Assembly (NCBI RefSeq): GCF_029894335.1
Contig: NZ_JARXZC010000015.1
Location: 1-64,000 of the forward strand
DNA length: 64,000 nucleotides
Direction of reading: 5' to 3'
From: Kitasatospora sp. MAP5-34
GTDB taxonomy: Bacteria > Actinomycetota > Actinomycetes > Streptomycetales > Streptomycetaceae
Part shown: positions 28,968 through 37,518 of the stretch, piece after piece
Layout: every line of letters begins with the position of its first letter
Position numbering within the stretch: the first letter of the stretch is position 1
Translations under genes and position numbers: made by a program
Notes under the pieces: model-generated
What the model was told of the DNA's origin: nothing
The model's input: the letters and a program-made list of their open reading frames with translations, nothing else
Database searches by the model: none

Positions 28968-29917
28968 GCGCCCTCCCCCTCCTCGACGGGCCACCAGCTG
29001 AGGTAGCGCTCGCCGCTGTCCGGGAAGACGGTGACGACCGTCGCACCCGACAGGTCGCGGCGGCGGGCGAGTTCGACGCAGCCGTACGCGGCGGCGCCCG
29101 CCGAGACGCCGACCAGCAGGCCGGTGGTGGCCGCCAGGGTGCGGGTGGTCGCGGCGGCGTCGGCGTCGGACACCGCGATCACCTCGTCGATGCAGCCGAC
29201 GTCGGTGACCGGGCTGATGAAGCCGCCGTTGAGGCCGGGGATCCGGTGCGGTCCGGCACAGCCGCCGGAGAGCAGCGGCGAGCCCTCGGGTTCGACGGCG
29301 ACCACGTGCAGCGCGGGGTTCCGCTCGCGCAGGTAGTGGGCGATGCCGGTGATCGTGCCGCCGGTGCCCACCCCGCAGACCAGGACGTCCACCCGGCCCT
29401 CGGTGTCCCGCCAGATCTCCGGACCGGTGGACTCGTAGTGGGCCCGGACGTTGGCGGGGTTCTCGTGCTGCCGTGCGTACCAGGATCCCGGGGTGGCGGC
29501 CGCCAGCTGCTCGGCCCGCGCTACGCAGCCCGCGAAGCCGAGCGCGGGGTCGGTGAACTCGACCTCGGCGCCGAGCATCCGCAGCGTCAGGATCCGCTCG
29601 CGGGAGGCGTTCTCGGGCAGCACGATCAGGCACGGATGCCTGCGCGCCGCCGCCAGCGCCGCCAGCGCGATACCGGTGTTGCCGGAGGTGGCCTCGATGA
29701 CGGTGGCGCCGGGGGTCAGCTCACCGGACTCCTCGGCCGCCCGGACCATGAACAGGGCGGCCCGGTCCTTGATGCTGGACAGCGGGTTGGCGGCCTCCAG
29801 CTTCGCCAGGACCGTGGCGGCCGGCGGTAGGCCGTCCAGCGTCAGCCGGAGCAGGGGGGTGTTGCCGACCAGGTCCTCGAACGAGGTGGCCACCCTCGCG
29901 GCCAGTTGGTTGGTCAT
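28964..29917 (-). CDS. CysK-like PLP enzyme (O-acetylserine sulfhydrylase family)
   Basis: The 317-residue fold-type II PLP enzyme starts at ATG 29917 after GAGGAAAG. It has the PLP lysine in ANPLSSIKDRAALF, the substrate loop ATSGNTGIALAAL, the phosphate cradle CGVGTGGTITG and the ring-N segment SAGAAAYG. This family eliminates acetate from O-acetylserine and adds a nucleophile, making cysteine or beta-substituted alanines (as in DcsD, SbnA and plant relatives). It is the promoter-proximal gene of the six-gene operon and likely makes the unusual building block. The nucleophile cannot be told from sequence. Confidence 0.9.
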   Translation of the reverse strand: MTNQLAARVATSFEDLVGNTPLLRLTLDGLPPAATVLAKLEAANPLSSIKDRAALFMVRAAEESGELTPGATVIEATSGNTGIALAALAAARRHPCLIVLPENASRERILTLRMLGAEVEFTDPALGFAGCVARAEQLAAATPGSWYARQHENPANVRAHYESTGPEIWRDTEGRVDVLVCGVGTGGTITGIAHYLRERNPALHVVAVEPEGSPLLSGGCAGPHRIPGLNGGFISPVTDVGCIDEVIAVSDADAAATTRTLAATTGLLVGVSAGAAAYGCVELARRRDLSGATVVTVFPDSGERYLSWWPVEEGEGA

Positions 29918-30014
29918 CGCTCTTTCCTCGGGGCTCAGTGGTGCTCGAAGGTCTGGCTGGTGCCGTGCTTCTCGCCGAATGCGCTGCTCCGACTTTTACG
30001 CAGCTCCGCGTGCA

Positions 30015-30086
30015 CGCCTCTACGAGCGTCTCGGTGCGCGTCTCCGTGCGCATCTCCGCACACGTCTCCACATACGTCTCAGCGCA
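30015..30086. repeat. 12-bp imperfect tandem repeat in the divergent promoter region
   Basis: Six units of about 12 bp, each beginning cgtctc or a close variant (30015, 30027, 30039, 30051, 30063, 30075), lie 98-169 bp upstream of the ATP-grasp operon's first start codon. They may be repeated protein-binding sites or replication-slippage DNA. Confidence 0.75.
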
Positions 30087-30512
30087 CACCGGCAGCCGCC
30101 CAGAAGTGCATTCGACAATGCCGCCTTCCGAGAGCATCGATATTCTGCGGCAGTCGGCGGTAATCGACGGCAATCGGGTCCCCGCTCATGCCAGTACTCT
30201 GCCGCCCGCTCGCCGGACCCGCCACGGCCGCGATGATTCGGGTTAGCGCAGTGCACACAATCCAGGGGTTCATAACGGACCAATCGGTGCATCCAACCCC
30301 ACATGATGGCCCCTTGGAGCGCAGCAATCGCCGGATGTGGCCATGTCATAAATGGCCGGGCAGAGCCTTGCAAAGGCAGCCGATGGCCCGCCACTGTCGC
30401 TTTTGTCAGGAAATGGGGAAGCTTGCCGGCGAGCGGAACGAGCCATCCACCGAAAGCTCTTGCCAAAACCTCGGCTTGAACTCATAGTTTCCACCGTCCT
30501 GACAGTTGAGCT

Positions 30513-30524
30513 CCATTCGAATGG
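30513..30524 (+). promoter_or_regulatory. Palindrome at the indigoidine synthetase start
   Basis: CCATTCGAATGG is a perfect 12-bp palindrome that ends about where the ribosome site (GGGGGG) begins, 9 bases before ATG 30534. It could be an operator or a short leader hairpin. Confidence 0.4.
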
Positions 30525-30533
30525 GGGGCCACA

Positions 30534-33500
30534 ATGGAAATCCTGGTCGCCGGGAATCCAGACACGGCGAGGCAGGCGTATCCCGACGGAACATGCCTCA
30601 CGGACCTGTTCGTGGAGCAGGTGCACAACCGACCTGACGAAGTCGCGGTGGAGTGCGGGAACGAGACGCTGACCTATCGCGAACTCGCGGACGGGGCGTT
30701 GGACCTCGCCTCCCGGCTGCGCGGCCTCGGGATCCGCGCCGACGACTGCGTCGGCGTCTTCCTGGATCCCTCGCTCACGCTGCCGGTGGGCGTCTGGGCG
30801 GTACTCTTCGCCGGCGGCGCCTACCTCCCGCTGTCACCGGGGTACCCCGACGAGCGCCTGCGCTACATGATCGAGGACTCCCGCTCGGCGGTGATCCTGA
30901 CGGACGAGCCGCTCCGGGACCGCCTGGCCGAGCTCGCTCCCGCCGGCACGCGGATCGTCACCCTGGCGGAGGTGACCGACAGCGCCACCCGGCAGCCTGC
31001 CCACACCCGACCGACCGGTCCGCAGCCGTCCGACCTCGCGTACGTGATCTACACCTCGGGCAGCACCGGCCGGCCCAAGGGCGTGATGATCGAACACCGC
31101 AGCATCGTCCACCAGATGCGCTGGCTCACCACGGCGTACGGCCTGGGGCCGGGGAGCACGGTCCTGCAGAAGACGCCGATGAGCTTCGACGCGGCGCAGT
31201 GGGAGATCCTCGCGCCCTGCCGTGGCAGCCGGATCGTGATCGGCGCACCCGGCGTGTACCGGGATCCGGAGCGCCTGGTCGACACGATCCGCCGACACGG
31301 CGTGACCACCCTCCAGTGCGTTCCGACGCTCCTGCGCGCGCTCCTGGACACCGACCGGCTGGCGGAGTGCGCCTCGCTCACCCAGGTGTTCTGCGGCGGC
31401 GAGGCCCTGCCGAGGCAGCTCGCCGCGCAGTTCCTGGCCACTCTGCCGACGTGCGAGCTCGTCAACCTCTACGGGCCGACCGAGTGCACGATCAACGCCT
31501 CGGCCTGCACGGTGGATCCGGAGAGCGTCGGCGACGGGCCGCAGGCGATCTCGATCGGCACCCCGGTGGACGGCACCGCGTTCCACATCCTGGACGAGGA
31601 CAGGTCGCCGGTGGCGCTCGGCGAGGTCGGCGAGCTCTGGATCAGTGGCGTCCAGGTCTCCCGGGGTTACCTGCACCGGGAGGACCTGACCTCGGAGCGG
31701 TTCGCCGCCAACCCGTTCGCCACCGACCCGGCGCACTCCAGGCTGTACCGGACCGGCGACCTGGCCTACCGGAACTCCGACGCCAGCGTCCAGTTCGCCG
31801 GCCGGGTCGACCGGCAGGTCAAACTGCGCGGCTTCCGGGTCGAGTTGGACGAGATCAGGCTGGCGATCGAGAGCCACGACTGGGTCAAGAACGCCGCCGT
31901 CCTGGTCAAGGACGACCCCGCCACCGGCTACCAGAACGTCATCGCCTGCGTCGAACTGAGCCCGCGCGAAGCCGCGTTGATGGACCAGGGCCACCACGGC
32001 TCGCACCACGTCTCGAAGGAGAGCAGGCTCCAGGTGCGGGCCCAACTCGCCGGCGGGGGCTGCCGGGACGCCGGTGAACTCGACGGCCGCCCGGTGGTCC
32101 AGCTGCCCGGCCGCACACCCACCGCCGAGCAGCGGCGCCGGGTGTTCGCCCGCAAGAGCTACCGGTTCTACGAAGGCGGCGGGATCCAGCCCGCCGACCT
32201 CCTCGACCTGCTCGGCACCCGCACCACCGGCCACAGCTCCCGCCCCCCGGAGAGCCTCGGCCTGGCCGAACTCGGCGAGATCCTCCGCTACCTCGGCCAG
32301 TACCCGAGCGAGGAGCGGCTGCTGCCCAAGTACGGCTACGCCTCACCGGGTTCGCTCTACGCGACGCAGCTGTACCTGGAGACCGGCGGGATCGGCACAA
32401 CCGACGCAACCGACGCGGTCGGCGGGACCGGCGGGACCAGCAGCCTGGCACCGGGTTACTACTACTACCACCCGGTGCACCACCAACTCGTCCTGATCGA
32501 CGAGCGGGCGCCGTCCCACGACGCCGGGGTGCGCTTCCACTTCGTGGGCAGGAAGCGGGCGATCGCGTCCGTCTACCGCAACAACCTCCAGGAGGTACTG
32601 GAGATCGAGGCCGGCCACATGGTCGGCCTGCTGGAGCAGGTGCTGCCCGGCTACGGACTGGACGTCAGCCCCAGCCCGTACACCCCCGGCGAGATGAGGC
32701 ACCTGGACTGTGCCGACGAGGACTACTACCTCGGCGCGTTCGAGCTGGTCCCCTACCGGGAGGCGAAGCCCGACGTCCCGGTCGACGTGTACGTCCAGCT
32801 CCACCCGGGCGGCGTGTCCGGCCTGGCGGCCGGCCAGTACCGGTACGCCGGCGGAGCGCTGGAGTGGATCTCCGACGAGCTGGTCCTCAAGCGCCATGTC
32901 ATCGCCATCAACCAGCAGGTCTACGACCGCTCCGCGCTCGGCATCACGGTGGTGAGCAGGACCGACGAGGACTGGCGGGCGTACCTGGACCTCGGGCGGG
33001 AGCTGCAACGGCTCCAGATGAACGACGCCCGGTTCGGGCTGATGGCTGCGGGCTACAGCTCCAGGACCGGGAACGACCTGCCTGCGGCCAAGCGGATGGA
33101 GGCCGTCCGGACGGCCGCCGGCCGGCCGAACGGCCCGTCGTACTTCTTCGTCGGCGGCCGGGTGAGCGAGGAACAGCTCGCGCACGAAGGCATGTACGAG
33201 GACAGCGTCCACATGCAGGGCCCGGCCGAGATGATCAAGGTAGACCTGGTCAACCTGCTGCCCGACTTCATGGTGCCCAACCGGGTCGTGGTCATGGACC
33301 GGCTGCCGCTCACCGCCAACGGGAAGATCGACCTCAAGGCGCTGGAGGCGTCCCCCGAGACGGACGTCTCACCCACCGACCGGCCCTTCGTCGCGCCCAG
33401 GACGTTCACCGAGTGCCGGATCCGCGAACTGTGGCGGGCCGCGATGAAGCGTGAAACGGCCTCCGTACAGGACGACTTCTTCGAGTCCGGCGGCAACTCA

Positions 33501-34439
33501 CTGATCGCGGTCGGGCTCGTCAACCGGATCAACCAGGAGTTCGACTGCGCCCTGCCGCTCCAGGTCATCTTCGAGGCCCCGACCATCGAGGAGTTGGCCT
33601 GCCGGGTCGACGGTGAGCGCAGCGGCCCCGCCTCCCGGCTGGTGCCGCTCGGCGCCGGCCGGACCGGCGCGCCCCGCTACTGCTGGCCCGGCCTCGGCGG
33701 CTACCTGATGAACCTGCGGCCGCTGGCCAGGCGGCTGGACGACGAGCGCCCGTTCTACGGCGTCCAGGCCCACGGGATCAACGAGGGCGAGAAGCCCTAC
33801 CTCACCATCGCGGACATGGCCGCGGCGGACGTCCAGGCCATCAGGGAGGTCCAGCCGCACGGCCCCTACACGCTCTACGGCTACTCCTTCGGCGCCCGGG
33901 TAGCCTTCGAGGCGGCCCACCTGCTGGAGCGGTCCGGCGAGCGGGTGGAGCAGCTGGTCCTGATCGCCCCGGGGTCGCCGACGCTCCAACTCCCCGAGCC
34001 GGGCGCCCTGGTGGAGGCCGGCGGCCGGTGGTCCTTCTCCTGTCCGGCCTTCGTCACGATCCTCTACTCGGTGTTCGCGGGCAGCATCACCGGCCCCGGG
34101 CTGGACGAGTGCCTGCGGGCCACCGTGGACGAGGAGAGCTTCGTCGCCCACATCGTGCAGAGCTTCGACCTGGACCCCGTACTGGCCACCAGGATCATCG
34201 ACGTGGTCCGGCAGACCTACGAATTCACGTACAACTTCACCGAGTTGAGGACCCGTCGGGTCAACGCCCCGGTGACGGTCGTCAAGGCCCGAGGCGACGA
34301 CTACTCGTTCATCGAGAACAGCAGCGGGTACTCCGCCGAGGAACCCCGGATCATCGAACTCGACGCCGACCACTACAGCATGCTGCGCGACCCGGGCGTC
34401 GACGCCCTGGTGCGCAGCATCCACCCCCCGACCCCCTGA
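30534..34439 (+). CDS. indC: Indigoidine synthetase (single-module NRPS, A-Ox-T-TE)
   Basis: The protein has 1301 residues, close to BpsA/IndC (about 1280). Its A domain has YVIYTSGSTGRPKG (about 171) and QVKLRGFRVELDEI (about 427). A flavin-dependent nitroreductase-like oxidase of about 450 residues is inserted after this point, and the A domain closes with LPLTANGKIDLKAL (about 929). The T domain has its phosphopantetheine Ser in FFESGGNSL (about 981). The TE has GYSFGA (about 1115). This insertion layout is the hallmark of indigoidine synthetases, which activate L-glutamine, oxidise and cyclise it, and release a unit that dimerises to blue indigoidine in air. It needs a phosphopantetheinyl transferase from elsewhere. 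The usual indA/indB partners are absent; a tautomerase follows instead. Confidence 0.95.
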   Translation: MEILVAGNPDTARQAYPDGTCLTDLFVEQVHNRPDEVAVECGNETLTYRELADGALDLASRLRGLGIRADDCVGVFLDPSLTLPVGVWAVLFAGGAYLPLSPGYPDERLRYMIEDSRSAVILTDEPLRDRLAELAPAGTRIVTLAEVTDSATRQPAHTRPTGPQPSDLAYVIYTSGSTGRPKGVMIEHRSIVHQMRWLTTAYGLGPGSTVLQKTPMSFDAAQWEILAPCRGSRIVIGAPGVYRDPERLVDTIRRHGVTTLQCVPTLLRALLDTDRLAECASLTQVFCGGEALPRQLAAQFLATLPTCELVNLYGPTECTINASACTVDPESVGDGPQAISIGTPVDGTAFHILDEDRSPVALGEVGELWISGVQVSRGYLHREDLTSERFAANPFATDPAHSRLYRTGDLAYRNSDASVQFAGRVDRQVKLRGFRVELDEIRLAIESHDWVKNAAVLVKDDPATGYQNVIACVELSPREAALMDQGHHGSHHVSKESRLQVRAQLAGGGCRDAGELDGRPVVQLPGRTPTAEQRRRVFARKSYRFYEGGGIQPADLLDLLGTRTTGHSSRPPESLGLAELGEILRYLGQYPSEERLLPKYGYASPGSLYATQLYLETGGIGTTDATDAVGGTGGTSSLAPGYYYYHPVHHQLVLIDERAPSHDAGVRFHFVGRKRAIASVYRNNLQEVLEIEAGHMVGLLEQVLPGYGLDVSPSPYTPGEMRHLDCADEDYYLGAFELVPYREAKPDVPVDVYVQLHPGGVSGLAAGQYRYAGGALEWISDELVLKRHVIAINQQVYDRSALGITVVSRTDEDWRAYLDLGRELQRLQMNDARFGLMAAGYSSRTGNDLPAAKRMEAVRTAAGRPNGPSYFFVGGRVSEEQLAHEGMYEDSVHMQGPAEMIKVDLVNLLPDFMVPNRVVVMDRLPLTANGKIDLKALEASPETDVSPTDRPFVAPRTFTECRIRELWRAAMKRETASVQDDFFESGGNSLIAVGLVNRINQEFDCALPLQVIFEAPTIEELACRVDGERSGPASRLVPLGAGRTGAPRYCWPGLGGYLMNLRPLARRLDDERPFYGVQAHGINEGEKPYLTIADMAAADVQAIREVQPHGPYTLYGYSFGARVAFEAAHLLERSGERVEQLVLIAPGSPTLQLPEPGALVEAGGRWSFSCPAFVTILYSVFAGSITGPGLDECLRATVDEESFVAHIVQSFDLDPVLATRIIDVVRQTYEFTYNFTELRTRRVNAPVTVVKARGDDYSFIENSSGYSAEEPRIIELDADHYSMLRDPGVDALVRSIHPPTP

Positions 34440-34460
34440 CACCGAAAGCAGGCCACCACC

Positions 34461-34685
34461 ATGCCCCACGTGAACATCAAGTACTTCCCGACCCCGGTCA
34501 CCGACGAACAGGAGGCCAGGCTGGTAGCCGCGCTCACCGAAACCCTGCGCGAGAACCTGGGCTGCGACGAGGGCGCCGTCTCGATCGCACTGGAACCCGT
34601 CGAGCCGGCCGACTGGAACGAGAAGGTCTACACCCGAGAGATCATCGACCGCCGCCACCTGCTCCGCAAACTGCCGAACTACTGA
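34461..34685 (+). CDS. Small tautomerase (4-oxalocrotonate tautomerase family, PptA-like)
   Basis: The protein has 74 residues and opens Met-Pro, so removal of Met exposes the catalytic N-terminal proline of the tautomerase superfamily (MPHVNIKYFPTPVTDEQ). The length is normal for this family of small oligomers. It starts 21 nt after the indigoidine synthetase stop and almost certainly shares its transcript. Keto-enol tautomerisation of an oxidised glutamine intermediate is a plausible role, but no experiment I know of shows it. Confidence 0.9.
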   Translation: MPHVNIKYFPTPVTDEQEARLVAALTETLRENLGCDEGAVSIALEPVEPADWNEKVYTREIIDRRHLLRKLPNY

Positions 34686-34726
34686 TCTGACGAGTCGTCA
34701 GTTCCGCTTGCTCCGCCCGCTGTACG

Positions 34727-34766
34727 CGTCTGGGCCCGACCGAGGATGCACGGTCGGGCCCAGACG
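34727..34766 (+). terminator. Terminator of the indigoidine operon
   Basis: A perfect 16-bp inverted repeat (cgtctgggcccgaccg / cggtcgggcccagacg, 34727-34742 and 34751-34766) with an 8-nt loop lies 41 bp after the tautomerase stop. Confidence 0.88.
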
Positions 34767-34799
34767 GCTGTGCGCGGGTACGCCGGTCAGATACGCCGG

Positions 34800-34965
34800 T
34801 CAGACGAAGTAACCCTGGAGGTCCGCGACGACGTCGGTGCCGCCGCTGGAGTTGTAGATGTCGATGCAGCCGTCGCTGCCGACCGGAACCAGCGTCAGGT
34901 TGGCCGCCGTCGTTCCCGGCGTCAGGTTCAGGCTCGACGTGGTCGGGCGGGCGCCGCCGTCGCCC
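34800..34965 (-). pseudogene. 3' remnant of a secreted-protein repeat domain
   Basis: Minus-strand codons ending at a TGA at 34800-34802 spell TSSLNLTPGTTAANL, VPVGSDGCIDIYN and DVVADLQGYFV. This is the conserved end of a beta-rich domain found at the C-terminus of many streptomycete secreted proteins (VxxDVQGYF type). Upstream the sequence loses similarity and no start or signal peptide exists, so only the last 50 or so codons survive. Confidence 0.75.
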
Positions 34966-35088
34966 TCCACGGGGGTAGCGGCGCCCCGGCACTCCCCTGA
35001 CGTACCGGCGGGGAGTGAACCCGCAGCTCTCCGCCATGGGCCCGCTCGTCGTTGCCACCGAAGTAATAGGCAGATAGCCTCTTTGCCC

Positions 35089-35616
35089 ATGACGCTAACT
35101 TTCGCCCTGCACCCCCCGCTCGATCTCGGACTCCGCGAGGAGTTCATCCGGCTCTGGACGGACGCCAGCAACGCCGGCGGCGCCGTCGGCTTCGTCCCGC
35201 CGGTGACGGTGGACCAGGCGCGGGCCGCCGCCGAGAAGCACTTCGCGGGCCTCGGGCCCGGCTGTCCGGACCGGCTGCTGATCGCCCGCGAGGTGGGAAG
35301 CGGGCGGCTGGCCGGGATGCTGATCTTCGAGGACATGCGCTTCCCGCTGATGGACCACTGGCGGCTGCTCAAGCTGGTCATGGTGCACCCCGACCTCCAG
35401 GGCCGGGGCTACGGCGCGGAGTTGATGGGCGAGGCCGAGCGGATCGCCCGGGGCTGGGGCCTGAGCGCCCTGCGGCTGACCCTGCGCGGCGGGCTCGGCC
35501 TGGAGAAGTTCTACGGCCGCTGCGGGTACACCGAGGTCGGCCGGGTGCCGGCGGCCCTCCGGGTCGCCCCCGGCGACGACCGGGACGAGGTCACCATGTG
35601 GCTCGACCTGCGCTGA
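35089..35616 (+). CDS. GNAT-family N-acetyltransferase
   Basis: The protein has 175 residues. ATG 35089 opens MTLTFALHPPLDLGLREEF; the longer open frame upstream runs across the remnant gene and is ignored. The acetyl-CoA-binding motif A is VMVHPDLQGRGYGAELM, followed by the terminal helix FYGRCGYTEVGR. The substrate is unknown. It is convergent with murF, with 15 bp between stops. Confidence 0.88.
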   Translation: MTLTFALHPPLDLGLREEFIRLWTDASNAGGAVGFVPPVTVDQARAAAEKHFAGLGPGCPDRLLIAREVGSGRLAGMLIFEDMRFPLMDHWRLLKLVMVHPDLQGRGYGAELMGEAERIARGWGLSALRLTLRGGLGLEKFYGRCGYTEVGRVPAALRVAPGDDRDEVTMWLDLR

Positions 35617-35631
35617 TCCCCCGGCTGCACG

Positions 35632-37068
35632 TCAGACGTCCGGCGATCGGCGGCCGGAGACCGCCGCGCGCGTCGCGGCCCGCGCGGCGGCGTCGGGGTT
35701 GGTGAGGCGCCTCGCGGTGTCCTCGAGTCCGGTGCTGTGCGATCCCTTGACCAGCACCAGGTCTCCCGGCTCCAGGTAGTCCCGCAGGAGTTCGAGGGCC
35801 GCGTCCCGGTCGGCCACCAGCGTGCTGGTCACGCCGGCCAGCAAGGCCTGACCGTGCATCAGCGCGGCCTCGGCGCCGCCGACCGCGATCAGGTCCGTGA
35901 CACCGGTCGCCGCCACCCGGCGGCCCAGCTCCACGTGGTGGGACCCGGACTCCGGGCCCAGTTCCCGCATCTCGCCCAGTACGGCGACCACCCGCCGCCG
36001 GCCCCCGGCCATCGCCGCCAGCGCCCGCAGGGCCACGGCCATCGAATCGGGGTTGGCGTTGAAGGCGTCGTTGACGACCGTCACACCGTCCGGGCGCTCA
36101 CCGACCTCCATCCGACCCGGCGTCAACTGCCGGGCCGCACTGAGCGCTTCGGCGACCTGGCCGAGACCGGCACCGAGCCCGAGCGCGACGGCGGCGGCAG
36201 CGGTGGCGTTGGCCACGTGGTGCTCCCCGTACATGCCGAGCCTCACCCGGGCACCCGCGCCCTGCCAGGTCAGGGTGAAGGACGGTCGTCCGGCCTCGTC
36301 CAGCGCGATGCCGGTGGCACGGATCTCACCTCCCAGGCGGCCGAAGGTCAGCACCGGGGCGAGGCTCCTGGACGCCATCGACATGACGTACGGATCGTCG
36401 GCGTTGAGGACCGCCAGGCCGTCCGGAGGGAGGGCCTCGACCAGTTCACCCTTCGCGGCGGCGATGGCCTCCTTGCTGCCGCCGAACTCACCGAGGTGGG
36501 CCGTGCCGACGTTGATCACCAGACCGACGGCCGGCGCGGCGATGCCCGTCAGATGCGCGATGTGCCCGGCCCGGCTGGCGCCCATCTCCAGCAGCAGGTG
36601 GCGGGTGCCGACATCGGTGTGCAGGACGGTCAGCGGCAGGCCGATCTCGTTGTTGAAGGACAGCGGTGTGGCGACGGTCGTGTCCATGGTCCGCAGTACC
36701 TGGGCGAGCAGGTCCTTGGTACTGGTCTTCCCGGCCGAACCGGTCAGTGCGATCACCGTCGGTAAATCCAGCCTGGCCAGCACGGCGCGCGCGAGCTCGG
36801 CCAGCGCCTCCAGCACGTCCCGGACGATGATCGCCGGACCGTCCACCGGCCGCGACGCCAGTACCGCGACCGCGCCGGCACCGACGGCGGCGGCCGCGAA
36901 GAGGTGGCCGTCGGTGCGCTCGCCGGGCAGTGCGACGAAGAGCGAACCGGGTTCGGCCAGCCGGGAGTCGACGACCGCCGGCCGGTCGACCACCGCTCCC
37001 GGATCGGGCACTCGGTACAGGGTTCCCCGTACGGTCTCGGCGATCTCCTGCAGGGTCATGGGGACCAC
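35632..37068 (-). CDS. murF: MurF-type ligase (UDP-MurNAc-tripeptide:D-Ala-D-Ala ligase paralogue)
   Basis: The protein has 478 residues. GTG 37068 (VVPMTLQEIAE) has CGGAG 8 bases upstream; ATG 37059 is the alternative. It has the P-loop ALTGSAGKTSTKDLLAQVL, the NNEIGLPLTVL element, EMGASRAGHIAHLTGIAAP, NVGTAHLGEFGGSKEAIA and DAFNANPDSM of genuine MurF. It would join D-Ala-D-Ala (or an analogue) to a UDP-muramyl tripeptide. It is not in a division/cell-wall cluster but beside a GT2 enzyme, a MurJ-like flippase and an altered MurE, so it is likely a second copy with a specialised role. A 218-bp palindromic element ends 38 bp before its start codon. Confidence 0.92.
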   Translation of the reverse strand: MVPMTLQEIAETVRGTLYRVPDPGAVVDRPAVVDSRLAEPGSLFVALPGERTDGHLFAAAAVGAGAVAVLASRPVDGPAIIVRDVLEALAELARAVLARLDLPTVIALTGSAGKTSTKDLLAQVLRTMDTTVATPLSFNNEIGLPLTVLHTDVGTRHLLLEMGASRAGHIAHLTGIAAPAVGLVINVGTAHLGEFGGSKEAIAAAKGELVEALPPDGLAVLNADDPYVMSMASRSLAPVLTFGRLGGEIRATGIALDEAGRPSFTLTWQGAGARVRLGMYGEHHVANATAAAAVALGLGAGLGQVAEALSAARQLTPGRMEVGERPDGVTVVNDAFNANPDSMAVALRALAAMAGGRRRVVAVLGEMRELGPESGSHHVELGRRVAATGVTDLIAVGGAEAALMHGQALLAGVTSTLVADRDAALELLRDYLEPGDLVLVKGSHSTGLEDTARRLTNPDAAARAATRAAVSGRRSPDV

Positions 37069-37101
37069 GGCGGCTCCGATCCGTCGACAGGTGTGTCCCG
37101 G

Positions 37102-37327
37102 CTGGGCCCTGTCTGACAATTCCCGTCGGATCAGCGCGCAACTCCCCCAGCCTTCGGCCGGGAGGTACCCCCACGGCGCCCGGCTGGGCGTGCCGGCGGA
37201 TCGGCCTCGTACTCGGTCGTACGTGGCCGATCCGCCGGTGCGTCCAGGCGGGATGGCTGGGGGTACCTCCCGGCCGAAGGCTGGGGGCGCGTCGTGCGCC
37301 CGGCGGGAATTGTCAGACAGGGCCTGG
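37102..37327. mobile_element. MITE-like near-palindromic element with target duplication
   Basis: The 218-bp body (37106-37323) has perfect 20-bp terminal inverted repeats (GCCCTGTCTGACAATTCCCG) flanked by a 4-bp direct repeat CTGG (37102-37105, 37324-37327). Inside lie a perfect 30-bp inverted repeat (37144-37173 / 37258-37287) and a 19-of-20 inverted repeat (37193-37212 / 37219-37238). Single-stranded, almost the whole element folds into one hairpin. There is no coding capacity. It occupies the divergent promoter region of murF and the GT2 gene. Confidence 0.88.
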
Positions 37328-37518
37328 GCTCCGGCCAGACGCTAGCGCTCGGACGGCCCGGCGGCGCGTTCCGCCACACGGGATGGGGCCATGGGGGTGC
37401 ACCGAAGGCGGCACACGCCCTGCCTGACCACCTGCCACCGCCCGGCCTGGGACGATGCCGGGGACACCGGCGGTGGGTCTGCGACGCCCCCGAACGCGGA
37501 GACGAGAAGAGGTGCGGG

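Larger units (their letters stand above)
29918..30533. promoter_or_regulatory. Divergent promoter region of the ATP-grasp operon and indigoidine synthetase
   Basis: No gene is supported in these 616 bases, which are less GC-rich than their surroundings. They must contain the promoters of both transcription units. The stretch holds a 12-bp tandem repeat at 30015-30086 and a 12-bp palindrome at 30513-30524. A minus-strand frame from 30173 translates the repeat as Thr-Glu runs, then clashes with the cysK-like gene; I do not call it. Confidence 0.6.

Noticed and set aside
22378-29917. D-cycloserine cluster (DcsD/DcsG/DcsJ resemblance)
   Set aside because: CysK-like, ATP-grasp and MFS genes match in class, but the arginase, heme protein, epimerase and MetX-like acetyltransferase of that pathway are absent, and there are three ATP-grasp genes including a tandem one.
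29721-30173. Minus-strand frame with Thr/Glu repeats upstream of cysK-like
   Set aside because: The repeats reflect the 12-bp DNA repeat and the rest overlaps the cysK-like gene in the wrong frame.
30534-34439. Multi-module NRPS fragment
   Set aside because: There is no condensation domain and the order A-Ox-T-TE is complete, so it is a self-contained indigoidine-type synthetase and not a broken assembly line.
37106-37323. Full insertion sequence
   Set aside because: The element has inverted ends and a target duplication but no room for a transposase, so it is called MITE-like only.
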